Positions 6,284-14,118 of a DNA stretch of 14,228 bases are shown here, piece by piece. The first letter of the stretch is position 1. Each line of letters opens with the position of its first letter. This DNA comes from Victivallales bacterium (lineage in GTDB: Bacteria; Verrucomicrobiota; Lentisphaeria; Victivallales; Victivallaceae): positions 1-14,228 of the forward strand of contig JAHOYW010000077.1 of assembly GCA_019038735.1 (NCBI GenBank). Direction: 5' to 3'. The notes under the pieces were generated by a model. That model did no database searches. It was not told where the DNA came from and worked only from the letters and a program-made list of their open reading frames with translations. Position numbers and translations under genes: made by a program.

Positions 6284-7225
6284 ATGAAAAAGTTTTTATT
6301 GCTTTTCCTCGTGTCAATGATGTGTTTAGTTTCCGGCAGTGCATTTGCAGGGAAACCAACTATCGCAGTCCTGCCGTTTCAGGTAAATCCTTTTATGAGG
6401 ACAATAACTGTCAATAACGTCTTGATTACACGTCAGGTAATGGAACGTGAATTTTCAAATCAATTGATAGAATTTCTGGTTAAATCAAGAAAATTTAAAG
6501 TCTTGAACCGTACTGATATTCAACGTATAATCGCTGAAAATAGACTCACGGATTCAATATGGGCAAAACCTGGGCAGGAACAAATGGTCGGTAAATTGCT
6601 GGTCGCGGATTATCTAGTAACCGGAACACTTAACCGTCTGGAATTTGTTACGCGCCGACAGAACATCGCAATAACTAATGAAGTTTCTAGGAGAACTAGC
6701 GGAACTTTTAAGTTTCAGTTCAAAATAACCGCGATCAAATCAGGTAAAGTGGTTTCCGCGGAACAGATCATAGAAAGATTGACAAGTAGCGAAGTAAGAC
6801 GCATTATCCCTATCGCAGAACGCAGAAACTGGACTTTATCAGATTACAAAGACCTTTTATTCAAACGCGCCGCCACCAAGGCAGGCAATGAGATACTCGC
6901 CGGAATATATCCTATTAAAGTAGCATCAACAAAAGGTACTTCAGTAATGTTGAACCGCGGCAAAGGAGCCGGAATCGTAGTTGGACAATCTTATACAGTA
7001 TTTAATCAAGGCGAAGTTGTTACTGATCCAGATACCGGAGAAGTACTTGGAGCAAGCGAAGAAGAAGTTGGAACTATAGTGATAAGTGCTGTAAATCCCA
7101 AATTCAGCAACGGAACAATCACTAAAGGCAAAGGAAATGTAAAAACTGGAGCGATCTGCCGCAAACAAAAGACAGTGAAGGAAACAGCGGCTCCGGCATA
7201 TCCAAGAGCGACTCCAGGTTGGTAG
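6284..7225 (+). CDS. Periplasmic CsgG-family protein with FlgT-C-like C-terminal domain
   Basis: A 313-residue exported protein. The signal peptide ends at SAFA (about residue 22) with no lipobox cysteine, unlike CsgG itself, so it is probably soluble in the periplasm. Residues about 25-205 match the CsgG fold: TIAVLPFQV, FLVKSRKFKVLNRTDIQRII, LLVADYLVTGTLNRLE, then a long strand with the ITAIKSGKVVSAE turn. Residues about 208-290 resemble the C-terminal domain of FlgT-type proteins: LNRGKGAGIVVGQSYTVF, DPDTGEVLGASEEEVGTIVI. The last 20 residues are Pro/Ala-rich. CsgG proteins form outer-membrane pores in curli systems; whether this one oligomerises is unknown. It is first in a four-gene operon (the next start is 1 bp after its stop) ending in lpoB. 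That arrangement suggests a role around the outer membrane or peptidoglycan. Confidence 0.85.
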   Translation: MKKFLLLFLVSMMCLVSGSAFAGKPTIAVLPFQVNPFMRTITVNNVLITRQVMEREFSNQLIEFLVKSRKFKVLNRTDIQRIIAENRLTDSIWAKPGQEQMVGKLLVADYLVTGTLNRLEFVTRRQNIAITNEVSRRTSGTFKFQFKITAIKSGKVVSAEQIIERLTSSEVRRIIPIAERRNWTLSDYKDLLFKRAATKAGNEILAGIYPIKVASTKGTSVMLNRGKGAGIVVGQSYTVFNQGEVVTDPDTGEVLGASEEEVGTIVISAVNPKFSNGTITKGKGNVKTGAICRKQKTVKETAAPAYPRATPGW

Positions 7226-7226
7226 A

Positions 7227-8729
7227 ATGCATAAAGAGTTTTTCAAAGCCTGTTTTATATTTACAGTCTTAGTTGTTTTCTGTGGCTGTACATCAATTAT
7301 TGACTCACGCAAACAAAAACGGGAACTGACTGATGCATATAAAAGCGGAGACTTGCAAAAAGCTCATCAAATAGTATCTGAAGAATGTGAAGATCATAAA
7401 AATTCAGGTGATTCGATAATGTGGTTGCTGGAGTCAGGATTAATCAAATTTGACTCCGGTGATTACGAAAACAGCCTGAAAGCATTTGAGCATGCTGAAG
7501 AAAAGATCAACGAACACGATGAGCGCGCGACAATCAACGCGCGTAATTCCGGTGCTGAAAGCGGTTCAGCAATGACTAATCCCACCGCTATTCCCTATAA
7601 AGGATTATATTGCGACAGGGTTCTGCTCAATGCTTACAAAGCCATGACTTACCTCGCTTTGGATAATCCTGATGCGGCAAGAGTGGAGTTGCGCAGGATG
7701 CGGGATATTCAAAAACGCATTGAACGCCAGTTTTCTGATGAGATCGAGCGTGAACGCAAAACGACCAACGCGGCAAACAGAAAAAATAATGCTCAGACCA
7801 GAAAATTATCCAGAATGGGAAGACGCGGGAGAAGCGGCAGCGTTAACTTCAATACGCTGATGAAAAATCGTACAGTAAAGAAAGCTTACGCGGATTCAGC
7901 AAAGAAGTCTGAAAAAGCCTACGGCAATTTCATGAACCCTTTCTCAACATATATGTCAGCAATAGGCTATCTCGTTGAGAATAATTATAATGAAGCATGT
8001 GTTGATTTCCGTAATCTTTACCGTATGAATAAAAATAATCCTTTGACGACGCGTGACTTTGTTACTTGCGCCAGAAAAATTGGCGCAAATGTTCCTCCTG
8101 AATTGAGAAAAATTCCTTCATGGGATTATTCACTTAATGATAATATTGTGTTCACAATCTTTGCCAATGGTCACGCTCCGGCACTTAAGCAAACAAAAAT
8201 TGAACTTGTTTTGCCCTATGTGGGTTATACCGGGATTGCTTTTCCGCAATATGAATACTTTAAACGTTTTTTCAAAAAGATTGTTTTGTCCGCTGATGAT
8301 AAAACCCATAGCAGTATCCCCCTGGCAGATATGGATGCTATTATCGCGCAGGAATATCACAAGCGGCTGCCGACAATGATAACCCGCCTAGTAATATCGT
8401 ATCTGGTCAAAGAAACCGCGTCATTAGTCGCGGTGCAAGTAGCAAAACAGCAAGGAGGCGGAGCTGAACTTATTGCTTACGGTGCGACCGGATTATACAA
8501 ATACCTGTTCAATACCGCTGACACCCGTTGCTGGGAAACTTTGCCCGGCGAATATCAAATGCTTCATTTCCCAATCCCTAAAGATCGTCAGCTAAAGCTT
8601 AACTTGTCAACGCTAGTTTCTAAAAAAGAAATTCTTATTGACTTGAAAAAGGACTCTCGTTTTGTTATAGTTTATATACGGGGTCTTGATAGAAAAATAA
8701 TTTCCGTTAAAACTTTTGAATTTAACTAA
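7227..8729 (+). CDS. COG3014-type lipoprotein
   Basis: A 500-residue lipoprotein. The signal peptide carries a lipobox (FCGC, acylated Cys21), placing it in the outer or inner membrane facing the periplasm. The N-terminal third is helical and TPR-like (SGDYENSLKAFEHAE). It includes the segment YKGLYCDRVLLNAYKAMTYL (124-143), followed by DNPDAARVELRR, which is the hallmark of the COG3014 family as I know it. A charged Arg/Lys/Asn-rich stretch (about 170-205) looks disordered. A second helical block (about 225-285) precedes a C-terminal beta-rich half, with the DTRCWETLP segment near 432-440 also characteristic. Function of the family is unknown to me, but it is often found with YcfL and LpoB, as here. 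It starts 1 bp after the CsgG stop with only a weak ribosome-binding site, so translation is probably coupled. Confidence 0.82.
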   Translation: MHKEFFKACFIFTVLVVFCGCTSIIDSRKQKRELTDAYKSGDLQKAHQIVSEECEDHKNSGDSIMWLLESGLIKFDSGDYENSLKAFEHAEEKINEHDERATINARNSGAESGSAMTNPTAIPYKGLYCDRVLLNAYKAMTYLALDNPDAARVELRRMRDIQKRIERQFSDEIERERKTTNAANRKNNAQTRKLSRMGRRGRSGSVNFNTLMKNRTVKKAYADSAKKSEKAYGNFMNPFSTYMSAIGYLVENNYNEACVDFRNLYRMNKNNPLTTRDFVTCARKIGANVPPELRKIPSWDYSLNDNIVFTIFANGHAPALKQTKIELVLPYVGYTGIAFPQYEYFKRFFKKIVLSADDKTHSSIPLADMDAIIAQEYHKRLPTMITRLVISYLVKETASLVAVQVAKQQGGGAELIAYGATGLYKYLFNTADTRCWETLPGEYQMLHFPIPKDRQLKLNLSTLVSKKEILIDLKKDSRFVIVYIRGLDRKIISVKTFEFN

Positions 8730-8745
8730 AACAGGATAGAAGATT

Positions 8746-9207
8746 ATGAAAAAATCAGCCTACACTATGTTCGCCGCCCTTGTTGTCGTCTGTGCCGGAT
8801 GCCAAAACACGGTAGATACACTTGAAAACGAACAAAAAGAAATGAAGGTGAACTATATCAGGAGCAAGAATATCTCCACGGACGGCTATCTCCGTGACCG
8901 TTTGATTATTGACAGTATGAATAAAGCGACTTTGCCCGGCGGTATTATGCAGGCTCAAGTAACTATCCGCAGTAATCGTGTAGGATTTTTCACCGAGCTC
9001 TGGAGTGATATAACTGACGAAGATCCTTATAAAATTGCTTATCGCTTCAACTGGCTTGACCTTGACGGCATGGAAATTCAAACAGCAAACAGTGTATGGA
9101 CCGAGCTTGATTTGATCCCGGGTGAAACCAGGAGGCTTCAATCTGTCGCACCAAATCCAAGATGTAAAGATTTCATGTTAAGCATAAAAGAATTTGATTA
9201 TAAATAA
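8746..9207 (+). CDS. ycfL: YcfL (DUF1425) family lipoprotein
   Basis: A 153-residue lipoprotein with lipobox VCAGC (acylated Cys19). The body matches YcfL/DUF1425: an early beta-strand region ending in QAQVTIRSN, the strand YRFNWLDLDGMEI (with the F-x-W-x-D-x-x-G pattern), WTELDLIPGE and the closing SVAPNPRCKDFMLSIKE. The family adopts an immunoglobulin-like beta-sandwich and its biochemical role is not established. In Escherichia coli ycfL sits directly upstream of lpoB, and the same order is kept here: the next gene begins 23 bp later and is LpoB. The ribosome-binding site is AGGA about 9 nt before the ATG. A function together with LpoB at the outer membrane is a reasonable inference. Confidence 0.85.
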   Translation: MKKSAYTMFAALVVVCAGCQNTVDTLENEQKEMKVNYIRSKNISTDGYLRDRLIIDSMNKATLPGGIMQAQVTIRSNRVGFFTELWSDITDEDPYKIAYRFNWLDLDGMEIQTANSVWTELDLIPGETRRLQSVAPNPRCKDFMLSIKEFDYK

Positions 9208-9230
9208 ACTATAATAAAGGAGAGTTTCTA

Positions 9231-9848
9231 ATGAAAAAACAACACATCATCTTAGCTTCCACCGCAGTTGCCACGGCTATATTCCTGACAGCTTGTGGGA
9301 GCGGTCCGTCACGCTTCAACGCACAATCCAACCGCGGTATAACCACAACTGACGATATAAATTTCAAAGACTGGCAAATCACCGCGGAAAAAACCGTAAA
9401 TTCAATGTTGAAATCCGGTGCTCTCAGACGCCCCGACGGACGTAAAAACATTGTTATGATCAGCACTGTAAAAAATTCAACATCACAACATGTGAACACG
9501 CAAATCCTCACAAATAAAATTCGCCAGGCAATATTACGTTCAGGACTAGCCTTGACCACAACCGCTGTAAGTGCTCGTGGAGCTGAAGACAAAGCAAGCA
9601 AGCAAGTGCGCCAGCTTGAAGGTGATGAAATGTTCAACCAGGACACTGTTCAGAAACAAGGAACCGCAATTGCTCCGGATATGAGTTTAGCTGGTGAAAT
9701 CGTTCAGGAAAAAACAAGACAAGGTAGAACGAAACAGTCTTATTTTTTCTTTCACCTGACCTTAACCGATCTTAAAACCGGTCTCGCGGTATGGGAAGAC
9801 AACGTTGAGATCGCCAAACAGTCCAAAAAAGCCCTTATCGGCTGGTAG
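9231..9848 (+). CDS. lpoB: LpoB, penicillin-binding protein activator lipoprotein
   Basis: A 205-residue lipoprotein with lipobox LTAC (acylated Cys22). The globular domain (about 65-205) is the LpoB version of the CsgG/TolB-N fold: RKNIVMISTVKN, the HVNTQILTNKIRQAILRSG helix, a Gln/Glu-rich turn, APDMSLAGEI, then YFFFHLTLTDLKTGLAVWED and the terminal tryptophan. In E. coli, outer-membrane LpoB reaches through the wall to the UB2H domain of PBP1B and stimulates glycan-strand synthesis. The spacer between the lipid anchor and the domain is short here (about 40 residues), so its reach across the periplasm should be limited. The ribosome-binding site AAAGGAG (9216-9222) is strong. Last gene of its operon; an intrinsic terminator follows 16 bp after the stop. 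Whether the host has a UB2H-bearing PBP1B cannot be seen here. Confidence 0.88.
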   Translation: MKKQHIILASTAVATAIFLTACGSGPSRFNAQSNRGITTTDDINFKDWQITAEKTVNSMLKSGALRRPDGRKNIVMISTVKNSTSQHVNTQILTNKIRQAILRSGLALTTTAVSARGAEDKASKQVRQLEGDEMFNQDTVQKQGTAIAPDMSLAGEIVQEKTRQGRTKQSYFFFHLTLTDLKTGLAVWEDNVEIAKQSKKALIGW

Positions 9849-9864
9849 GACAACAAAAAATTCC

Positions 9865-9891
9865 AAGCCTGCAAACGCGGGCTTTTTTTTT
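9865..9891 (+). terminator. Rho-independent terminator after lpoB
   Basis: Stem AAGCCTGC (9865-9872) pairs with GCGGGCTT (9877-9884), with one G-U wobble, around a 4-nt loop AAAC. The last two T of the stem continue into an unbroken T run to 9891. It is the clearest terminator in the window and separates the lpoB operon from the next unit. A preceding A-tract (9855-9860) could make it weakly bidirectional. Confidence 0.9.
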
Positions 9892-9912
9892 GCCTTTTCT
9901 AATTATTTTTTC

Positions 9913-9950
9913 TAATTTCGCATGAGATTACGCTTTTCGCTACGGACTAT
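9913..9950 (+). promoter_or_regulatory. Shared operator/promoter module, copy B (for the 10042 operon)
   Basis: TAATTTCGCATGAGATT (9913-9929), 15 nt, then GACTAT (9945-9950). The inverted repeat is AATTTC-GCAT-GAGATT. Read as a promoter: -35 ATGAGA (9922-9927), a 17-bp spacer, -10 GACTAT, start near 9957 and a leader of about 85 nt. It aligns with copy A without gaps, including the TACGGACTA stretch at the -10. It lies only about 22 bp past the lpoB terminator. Confidence 0.6.
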
Positions 9951-9960
9951 ATATAAATCG

Positions 9961-9975
9961 TGGCAATATTTTTGC
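9961..9975 (+). promoter_or_regulatory. Candidate sigma54-type (-24/-12) promoter
   Basis: TGGCAATATTTTTGC matches the RpoN consensus with GG at 9962-9963 and GC at 9974-9975, exactly 10 nt apart, flanked by the TGGCA and TTGC words. Transcription would start near 9987, about 55 nt before the ATG at 10042. It is a short motif in AT-rich DNA, so chance is possible. No RpoN-dependent activator is visible in the window. Confidence 0.4.
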
Positions 9976-10041
9976 TAAATACTTGAAATAATGTTTAATA
10001 ATAATAGTTTAAATGTAGCTAAAAATAAGGAAAGGAGAATT

Positions 10042-10965
10042 ATGAAAGCTTTATCTTATCTTTTCGTAATTGCAGTAGCAGCACTATCATTCAATTTGAA
10101 CGCTGATGTCGCTAAACCAAAATCATCAAGCTTAGCCCCGCTCCCGGCAATCTGGAATTCAAGCAGTGCTCAGGAACGGCTTAAAGCCGTTAGAGTCGCT
10201 CAGCTTGACGCTTACCGTGCTTTACTCGAAAGAGTTTATGGATTTCAGATATCTTCAGGTACAACTTTATATGACTGCGCTTTACAGTCAGATCAGATAC
10301 ACAACCAGTTAAACCGTTTATTAAAAGGCGCGGTGGAACTGGAAAAACCGGAATATAATGACAAAGGCATGGTCACGGTTGTATATGGTTTGAAATTGCG
10401 GAAAATAATTGACACCCTCAAGGAAGATAAAACTTTTAATACTATTACTATCTCCAAAGCCGTTCAGGACAAGACTATTGAAGCACTTGGCTGCGGAGCT
10501 TTGCCGGACAGCATGGGAATGAAGATGCTTCGCGCCAAACGTGCCGCGGAATTAGATGCTTATCGTCTCATGGCTGAACGCATAAGCGGAGTCATGGTCA
10601 ATAGTGAGACTACTATCGCGAATATGTGTTTGAAAAATGATCGGGTACAGGCATCACTTGTCGCCTTCCTCAAAGGTCTAAAACCGACAGCTATCAATTA
10701 TACATCAGACGGTTCCTGTGCTGTTACTATGCAACTAAAAATCCGTGAAGTCGTCAAGACGGTTGAAACTCTTGTACGGATTTATAATTCAGACAATAAA
10801 GATAAAATTGAGAATGTCAAGATTGCTACTAATGACAAAATTTTCACAGTAACTGGGCACGGAGCTCCGCGTGACAATGTCATCGTTGCTCCGTCTAATG
10901 ATATTTATCATTCGGAACTAACTATTCTACGCACTGTATTGAAAAGCGAAATTATTGTAGAATAA
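10042..10965 (+). CDS. Secreted protein with two tandem LPP20-like repeats
   Basis: A 307-residue exported protein with a signal peptide ending LSFNLNA (about residue 21) and no lipobox, although LPP20 family members are usually lipoproteins. Two similar blocks are visible at about 46-126 and 162-244. Each begins with an A-x-x-x-x-A-x-LDAYR-x-x-x-ER helix (VRVAQLDAYRALLERVYG; RAAELDAYRLMAERISG), then a V/I-x-S-x-TT turn and a strand ending LKLRKIIDTL or LKIREVVKTV. This is the LPP20 / FlgP-type pattern. FlgP-like proteins form rings or pore-like assemblies around the flagellar outer-membrane base, but no flagellar gene is nearby. I chose ATG 10042 because of the AAAGGAG ribosome-binding site (10030-10036 region) and the signal peptide; the in-frame ATG at 9991 would bury the signal. 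It heads a two-gene operon with 10991. Confidence 0.8.
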   Translation: MKALSYLFVIAVAALSFNLNADVAKPKSSSLAPLPAIWNSSSAQERLKAVRVAQLDAYRALLERVYGFQISSGTTLYDCALQSDQIHNQLNRLLKGAVELEKPEYNDKGMVTVVYGLKLRKIIDTLKEDKTFNTITISKAVQDKTIEALGCGALPDSMGMKMLRAKRAAELDAYRLMAERISGVMVNSETTIANMCLKNDRVQASLVAFLKGLKPTAINYTSDGSCAVTMQLKIREVVKTVETLVRIYNSDNKDKIENVKIATNDKIFTVTGHGAPRDNVIVAPSNDIYHSELTILRTVLKSEIIVE

Positions 10966-10990
10966 CATTTTTACCATGAGGAGTTTTTAC

Positions 10991-12244
10991 ATGACTAAGT
11001 TTTTCAGGATTCTATGTCTGACGCTGTCGCTCAGCTTGTGTTCTCTGGCTTACGCTGACATACAAGTTATAGTAACTGGTCAAGCAGCGGGAAGTGGAAA
11101 GATTGCCAAACAACAGGCTTTAGCGGACGCACTGCGCAAAGCGGTCAGAAAAGGGCTGGGAATCAATATTATATCAAAAACAAAAGTAACAAATTATGTG
11201 CTTTCTTTTGACAGGATATTCACTCGCGCTTTTGGTTATGTAAAAACATTCAAAATACTTTCCAGCGGGAAAGACAATAGCGGGTTTTATAATGTAAAAA
11301 TATCCGCCACGGTCAGCAAAACTTCCTCCGACATGAACGATTATCTAGCTATGCGGCAGATAATCGCCCTCAAAGGTTCACCGAGATTATTGATTAGAGC
11401 TTCCGGCGAAATTAGTGATATTGGCGATGCCCGGAATCTCATTGAAGGGCAATTACAGGAAATCGCGCTTAAATGCGGTTTTCAGACCATCAAGATGTCG
11501 CAATTCAATAAATCTGAATCTAAGCGCACAAAACGTGATAAATTCATTGGTAAAAATGTATCGGCGGCATACCGCGATTCAGGAGTCCGCGGCAATTATG
11601 ACTTCATCATCAATGTGAAAGTTTCCGGAGCTTATAACGGAAAATCCGAACTATATGATGTCAGTACCCAGCGTTTTTCATTTGGAGCTGATCTCAGTGC
11701 GGCTTATCCCAACGGTAATGCCATTGCGCAAATAACTATCCCCAGCAAAGAAATGGATATCATGCTGGTGACAAATAAAACTCAAGCCGCCCGGGCGGCT
11801 TTGCAAAAAATACTTGGCGGTCATAAAGGCAAAAATTTTAGAGCTCTGCTAGTGCGTGTATTGGCAGCATGGGTATCGGAATTTGATACAGGCACAAAGA
11901 TAACTATTGAATTCCCGAAGATCAGCCATGACTTATTCGAAAAAATTGTTGACAGGCTGACAAAGGCAAAAGGCATCAACGCGATTAACATTCGCGAATT
12001 CGATAAAAAGCTCAAATCCATTATCGAAGTGGAAAGCAATTTAAAAGCTTATGATCTGTCAAAACTGACAGCTTATTTATCTGACAACAAGCTAAAAGTC
12101 GAGCGCAGCACTAATGATTATATTCAAATGAGCATAGCTGAAGGTACGGATTCGGCAAATCTACTTGTTACTGTTCTCGGTGGAATAATTGCTGTTATCT
12201 TATTGTTATTGATAATAAGAAGCTTAAACGGCAGAAAATCATAA
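10991..12244 (+). CDS. Bitopic membrane protein with FlgT-N-like periplasmic domain
   Basis: A 417-residue protein with a Sec signal peptide (to about residue 22, LAYA) and a second hydrophobic helix near the C-terminus (about 389-410) followed by a basic tail RSLNGRKS. It should therefore span the inner membrane once, with nearly all of it in the periplasm. Residues about 22-112 resemble the FlgT N-terminal domain: VIVTGQAAGSGKIAKQQAL, ADALRKAVRKGLG, ISKTKVTNYVL, AFGYVKTFKI, FYNVKISATV. The middle (about 130-290) alternates strands and helices as in CsgG/TolB-N-like domains, and about 300-385 contains another alpha/beta unit; these two are not assigned with confidence. Start 10991 has GAGGAG (10978-10983) 7 nt upstream; the ATG at 10976 overlaps that site and is unlikely. 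The 25-bp gap to the previous gene implies co-transcription and a joint role with the LPP20-like protein. Confidence 0.75.
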   Translation: MTKFFRILCLTLSLSLCSLAYADIQVIVTGQAAGSGKIAKQQALADALRKAVRKGLGINIISKTKVTNYVLSFDRIFTRAFGYVKTFKILSSGKDNSGFYNVKISATVSKTSSDMNDYLAMRQIIALKGSPRLLIRASGEISDIGDARNLIEGQLQEIALKCGFQTIKMSQFNKSESKRTKRDKFIGKNVSAAYRDSGVRGNYDFIINVKVSGAYNGKSELYDVSTQRFSFGADLSAAYPNGNAIAQITIPSKEMDIMLVTNKTQAARAALQKILGGHKGKNFRALLVRVLAAWVSEFDTGTKITIEFPKISHDLFEKIVDRLTKAKGINAINIREFDKKLKSIIEVESNLKAYDLSKLTAYLSDNKLKVERSTNDYIQMSIAEGTDSANLLVTVLGGIIAVILLLLIIRSLNGRKS

Positions 12245-12282
12245 ACACTTATCCTTCGCGCATCTTTTCTCTACTTTATTGC

Positions 12283-12311
12283 TTGAAAAAAATGTATTCC
12301 ATAGTTATAGT
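12283..12311 (+). promoter_or_regulatory. Probable sigma70-type promoter of the 12362 lipoprotein gene
   Basis: TTGAAA (12283-12288), a 17-bp spacer, TATAGT (12306-12311) gives a start near 12318. An alternative -10, TACAAT (12317-12322), lies just downstream. The 117-bp gap after 12244 holds no visible terminator. Confidence 0.5.
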
Positions 12312-12361
12312 TAGCATACAATATATGAATAAATAAACTAAAATGAATGGGATAATTTATT

Positions 12362-13249
12362 ATGAAAACAATACTGCTTGCTTCACTTGTTATTTTGAAT
12401 ATTATTTTTCTGGCGGGATGCGGAACATACCGTCTGGTAGAAGTTGATGTAGCCACTGATTTAAATACCACTGCTGAAGTTACAACAGTCCCACAAATAG
12501 AAGCACGTATTGCCAAAACCCGCAATATCGTAATAAGCTATTCAAAAGAATACTATAAAAGCAAAAAAGATATAACTAAAACCAGTGTACTCATGAGCAG
12601 CAAAGGCATGTGGATAACTGAAATTGAAAGAGAATTTGTCAAAAAAGGATTCCGGGTTCTTTCCAGACAAAAATATAATGAACTTCTTCGTGAAAAAGAA
12701 GTCAAGGCATCAACCGAGGTTAACAATTTGTTCGGAGCTGACTTAATTATTCAAATAAATTCTCTGGAATATGCTAATGATGCTAACATATCAGATAGAA
12801 CCGAAGAAAATCTTTCTATTTTTATTTCCGATTCATCCGGCGCAAAACTTGAACGCGGAAGACGTTCAGAAGAAAATGAAGTGGTATTATCCAGGACTCG
12901 TTCTTTAACTGCGACTGACCTTAACAATGATGCGTTTATGGCATTATTGGATTGTAAGATCATTGACGCGAAAACAGGTGAACTCATAATTTTTTACAGA
13001 CATCAAGTATTCCAGTTAAAATCCGGCAGAAAGACCTCAGGGCTAATGACATATTTATTTAAACTTGATAATGACAGATGGAAATTGCTTGATTCTACAG
13101 GAATTGAATTTGATCAACATAAAAATAGAACACCTAAAGGAATCAACCGTTCAAGATTGAGCAATATAAAAATACAAATGGTGAGAAGAGTCTGTTCTGA
13201 CCTAGTCAATAAAATTAATGATTATCGCCGTAAAGGCAAAAAAAATTAA
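12362..13249 (+). CDS. CsgG-like lipoprotein of unknown function
   Basis: A 295-residue lipoprotein with lipobox FLAGC (acylated Cys20). The body has the order of elements seen in CsgG/LpoB-type domains: a first strand (RNIVISYS), a helix and strand EIEREFVKKGFRVLSRQKY, a short NELLREKE helix, then NLFGADLIIQINSLE, a central Ser/Glu-rich insertion (about 142-178), and a late strand LDCKIIDAKTGELIIFY that matches the terminal strand of the family. Residues about 215-295 are extra and basic, with no recognised domain. Relationship to CsgG/LpoB is by pattern and should be treated as probable rather than sure. The ribosome-binding site is a modest GGGA 9 nt from the ATG. It has its own promoter, so it may be regulated apart from the upstream operon. 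Confidence 0.75.
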   Translation: MKTILLASLVILNIIFLAGCGTYRLVEVDVATDLNTTAEVTTVPQIEARIAKTRNIVISYSKEYYKSKKDITKTSVLMSSKGMWITEIEREFVKKGFRVLSRQKYNELLREKEVKASTEVNNLFGADLIIQINSLEYANDANISDRTEENLSIFISDSSGAKLERGRRSEENEVVLSRTRSLTATDLNNDAFMALLDCKIIDAKTGELIIFYRHQVFQLKSGRKTSGLMTYLFKLDNDRWKLLDSTGIEFDQHKNRTPKGINRSRLSNIKIQMVRRVCSDLVNKINDYRRKGKKN

Positions 13250-13267
13250 AATATTTCAATTTAAATT

Positions 13268-13295
13268 TTGAAATTTGCTTATTAAAAGATACTGT
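13268..13295 (+). promoter_or_regulatory. Possible promoter of the 13336 lipoprotein gene
   Basis: TTGAAA (13268-13273), 16 bp, TACTGT (13290-13295). The -35 word is also the right arm of a perfect 7-bp dyad ATTTCAA/TTGAAAT (13253-13259 and 13268-13274, 8-nt loop). That dyad could be a weak terminator of the preceding gene or an operator. The evidence is thin because the region is very AT-rich. Confidence 0.3.
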
Positions 13296-13335
13296 AATTT
13301 AGTATTTACGCTTTTATATCAGGAGAAAATATATA

Positions 13336-14109
13336 TTGTTTAAGTTATTTCCATTAATATTATTAATAATTATCACAGGATGCACTTCATTTCCCATCCC
13401 AAGCGGAAGTAAACATATTCTTTCAGGCAAAAGTAAACCATATGAAAAAATAGTTTCACGAAAACGTTCTGGTTATAAACTGAAATGCGACTACCGTAAT
13501 TCCACCAGAAAACTACAAATTACCCTTTGTGAAAAATCTCGCGTTGAAATTGATAGAATAAGTGAAAAGACTTTCATAAATGAGTATTATTATACATTAA
13601 TTGGTTTTTATCCTCACTATACATCCGCATTCTGGGGTAAACCTTCAACGCTCAACATGAAAAATACTTATGGTATTAAGATGTGGGCAGGTCAAACTAC
13701 CTGGCTAATATTATATTTATTTGTTCCATGGCTTCAAACCCAATCGCAGGAATTCGATCGCGAGTGGAAACCATATTACGAATCTTGCGTACTGACCAGC
13801 TGGCAAGATAATTGGCTATATGCTGTTGTTCTTGGCTGGGCTAAAACATCTCGTACTATTCGCACAGTCAGCAAGAACAAGGAAAGGCTTACTCGTGTTC
13901 AACATGTTCCTATCGGAAAAGATTTCACCATAGAAATAGTGAATCAGAGAACTAAACAAAGAAAAATCTTTCATGCCAAAAACGGAGATATTTATATATC
14001 CCGCAAGATGCTTCCCGGAAGGGTTAATGACTACCCGCGAATATTCAAAATAAACTGCAAAAAATATAATTGCAGTTTTAAATACACTATCACTAAAAAG
14101 ATAAACTAA
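13336..14109 (+). CDS. Tryptophan-rich lipoprotein of unknown function
   Basis: A 257-residue protein starting with TTG. The start is fixed by the ribosome-binding site AGGAG (13321-13325) 10 nt upstream and by a compact lipoprotein signal peptide ending ITGC (acylated Cys16); no in-frame ATG would keep it. I do not recognise the family. A basic N-terminal part is followed by a strongly aromatic middle with eight tryptophans between residues 100 and 168. This includes a hydrophobic stretch TTWLILYLFVPWLQ (121-134) that could insert in or lie on a membrane, and a second WLYAVVLGW (160-168). The C-terminal part is basic, with strand-like VPIGKDFTIEIVN and two cysteines close together (241 and 246). 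The next lipoprotein gene starts within 10 bp, so the two form an operon. Confidence 0.75.
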   Translation: MFKLFPLILLIIITGCTSFPIPSGSKHILSGKSKPYEKIVSRKRSGYKLKCDYRNSTRKLQITLCEKSRVEIDRISEKTFINEYYYTLIGFYPHYTSAFWGKPSTLNMKNTYGIKMWAGQTTWLILYLFVPWLQTQSQEFDREWKPYYESCVLTSWQDNWLYAVVLGWAKTSRTIRTVSKNKERLTRVQHVPIGKDFTIEIVNQRTKQRKIFHAKNGDIYISRKMLPGRVNDYPRIFKINCKKYNCSFKYTITKKIN

Positions 14110-14118
14110 GGAGAAAAA

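Noticed and set aside
9991..10041. Upstream in-frame ATG of the LPP20-like gene as the start
   Set aside because: It would add 17 polar residues before the signal peptide and has no ribosome-binding site, whereas ATG 10042 has AAAGGAG in place.
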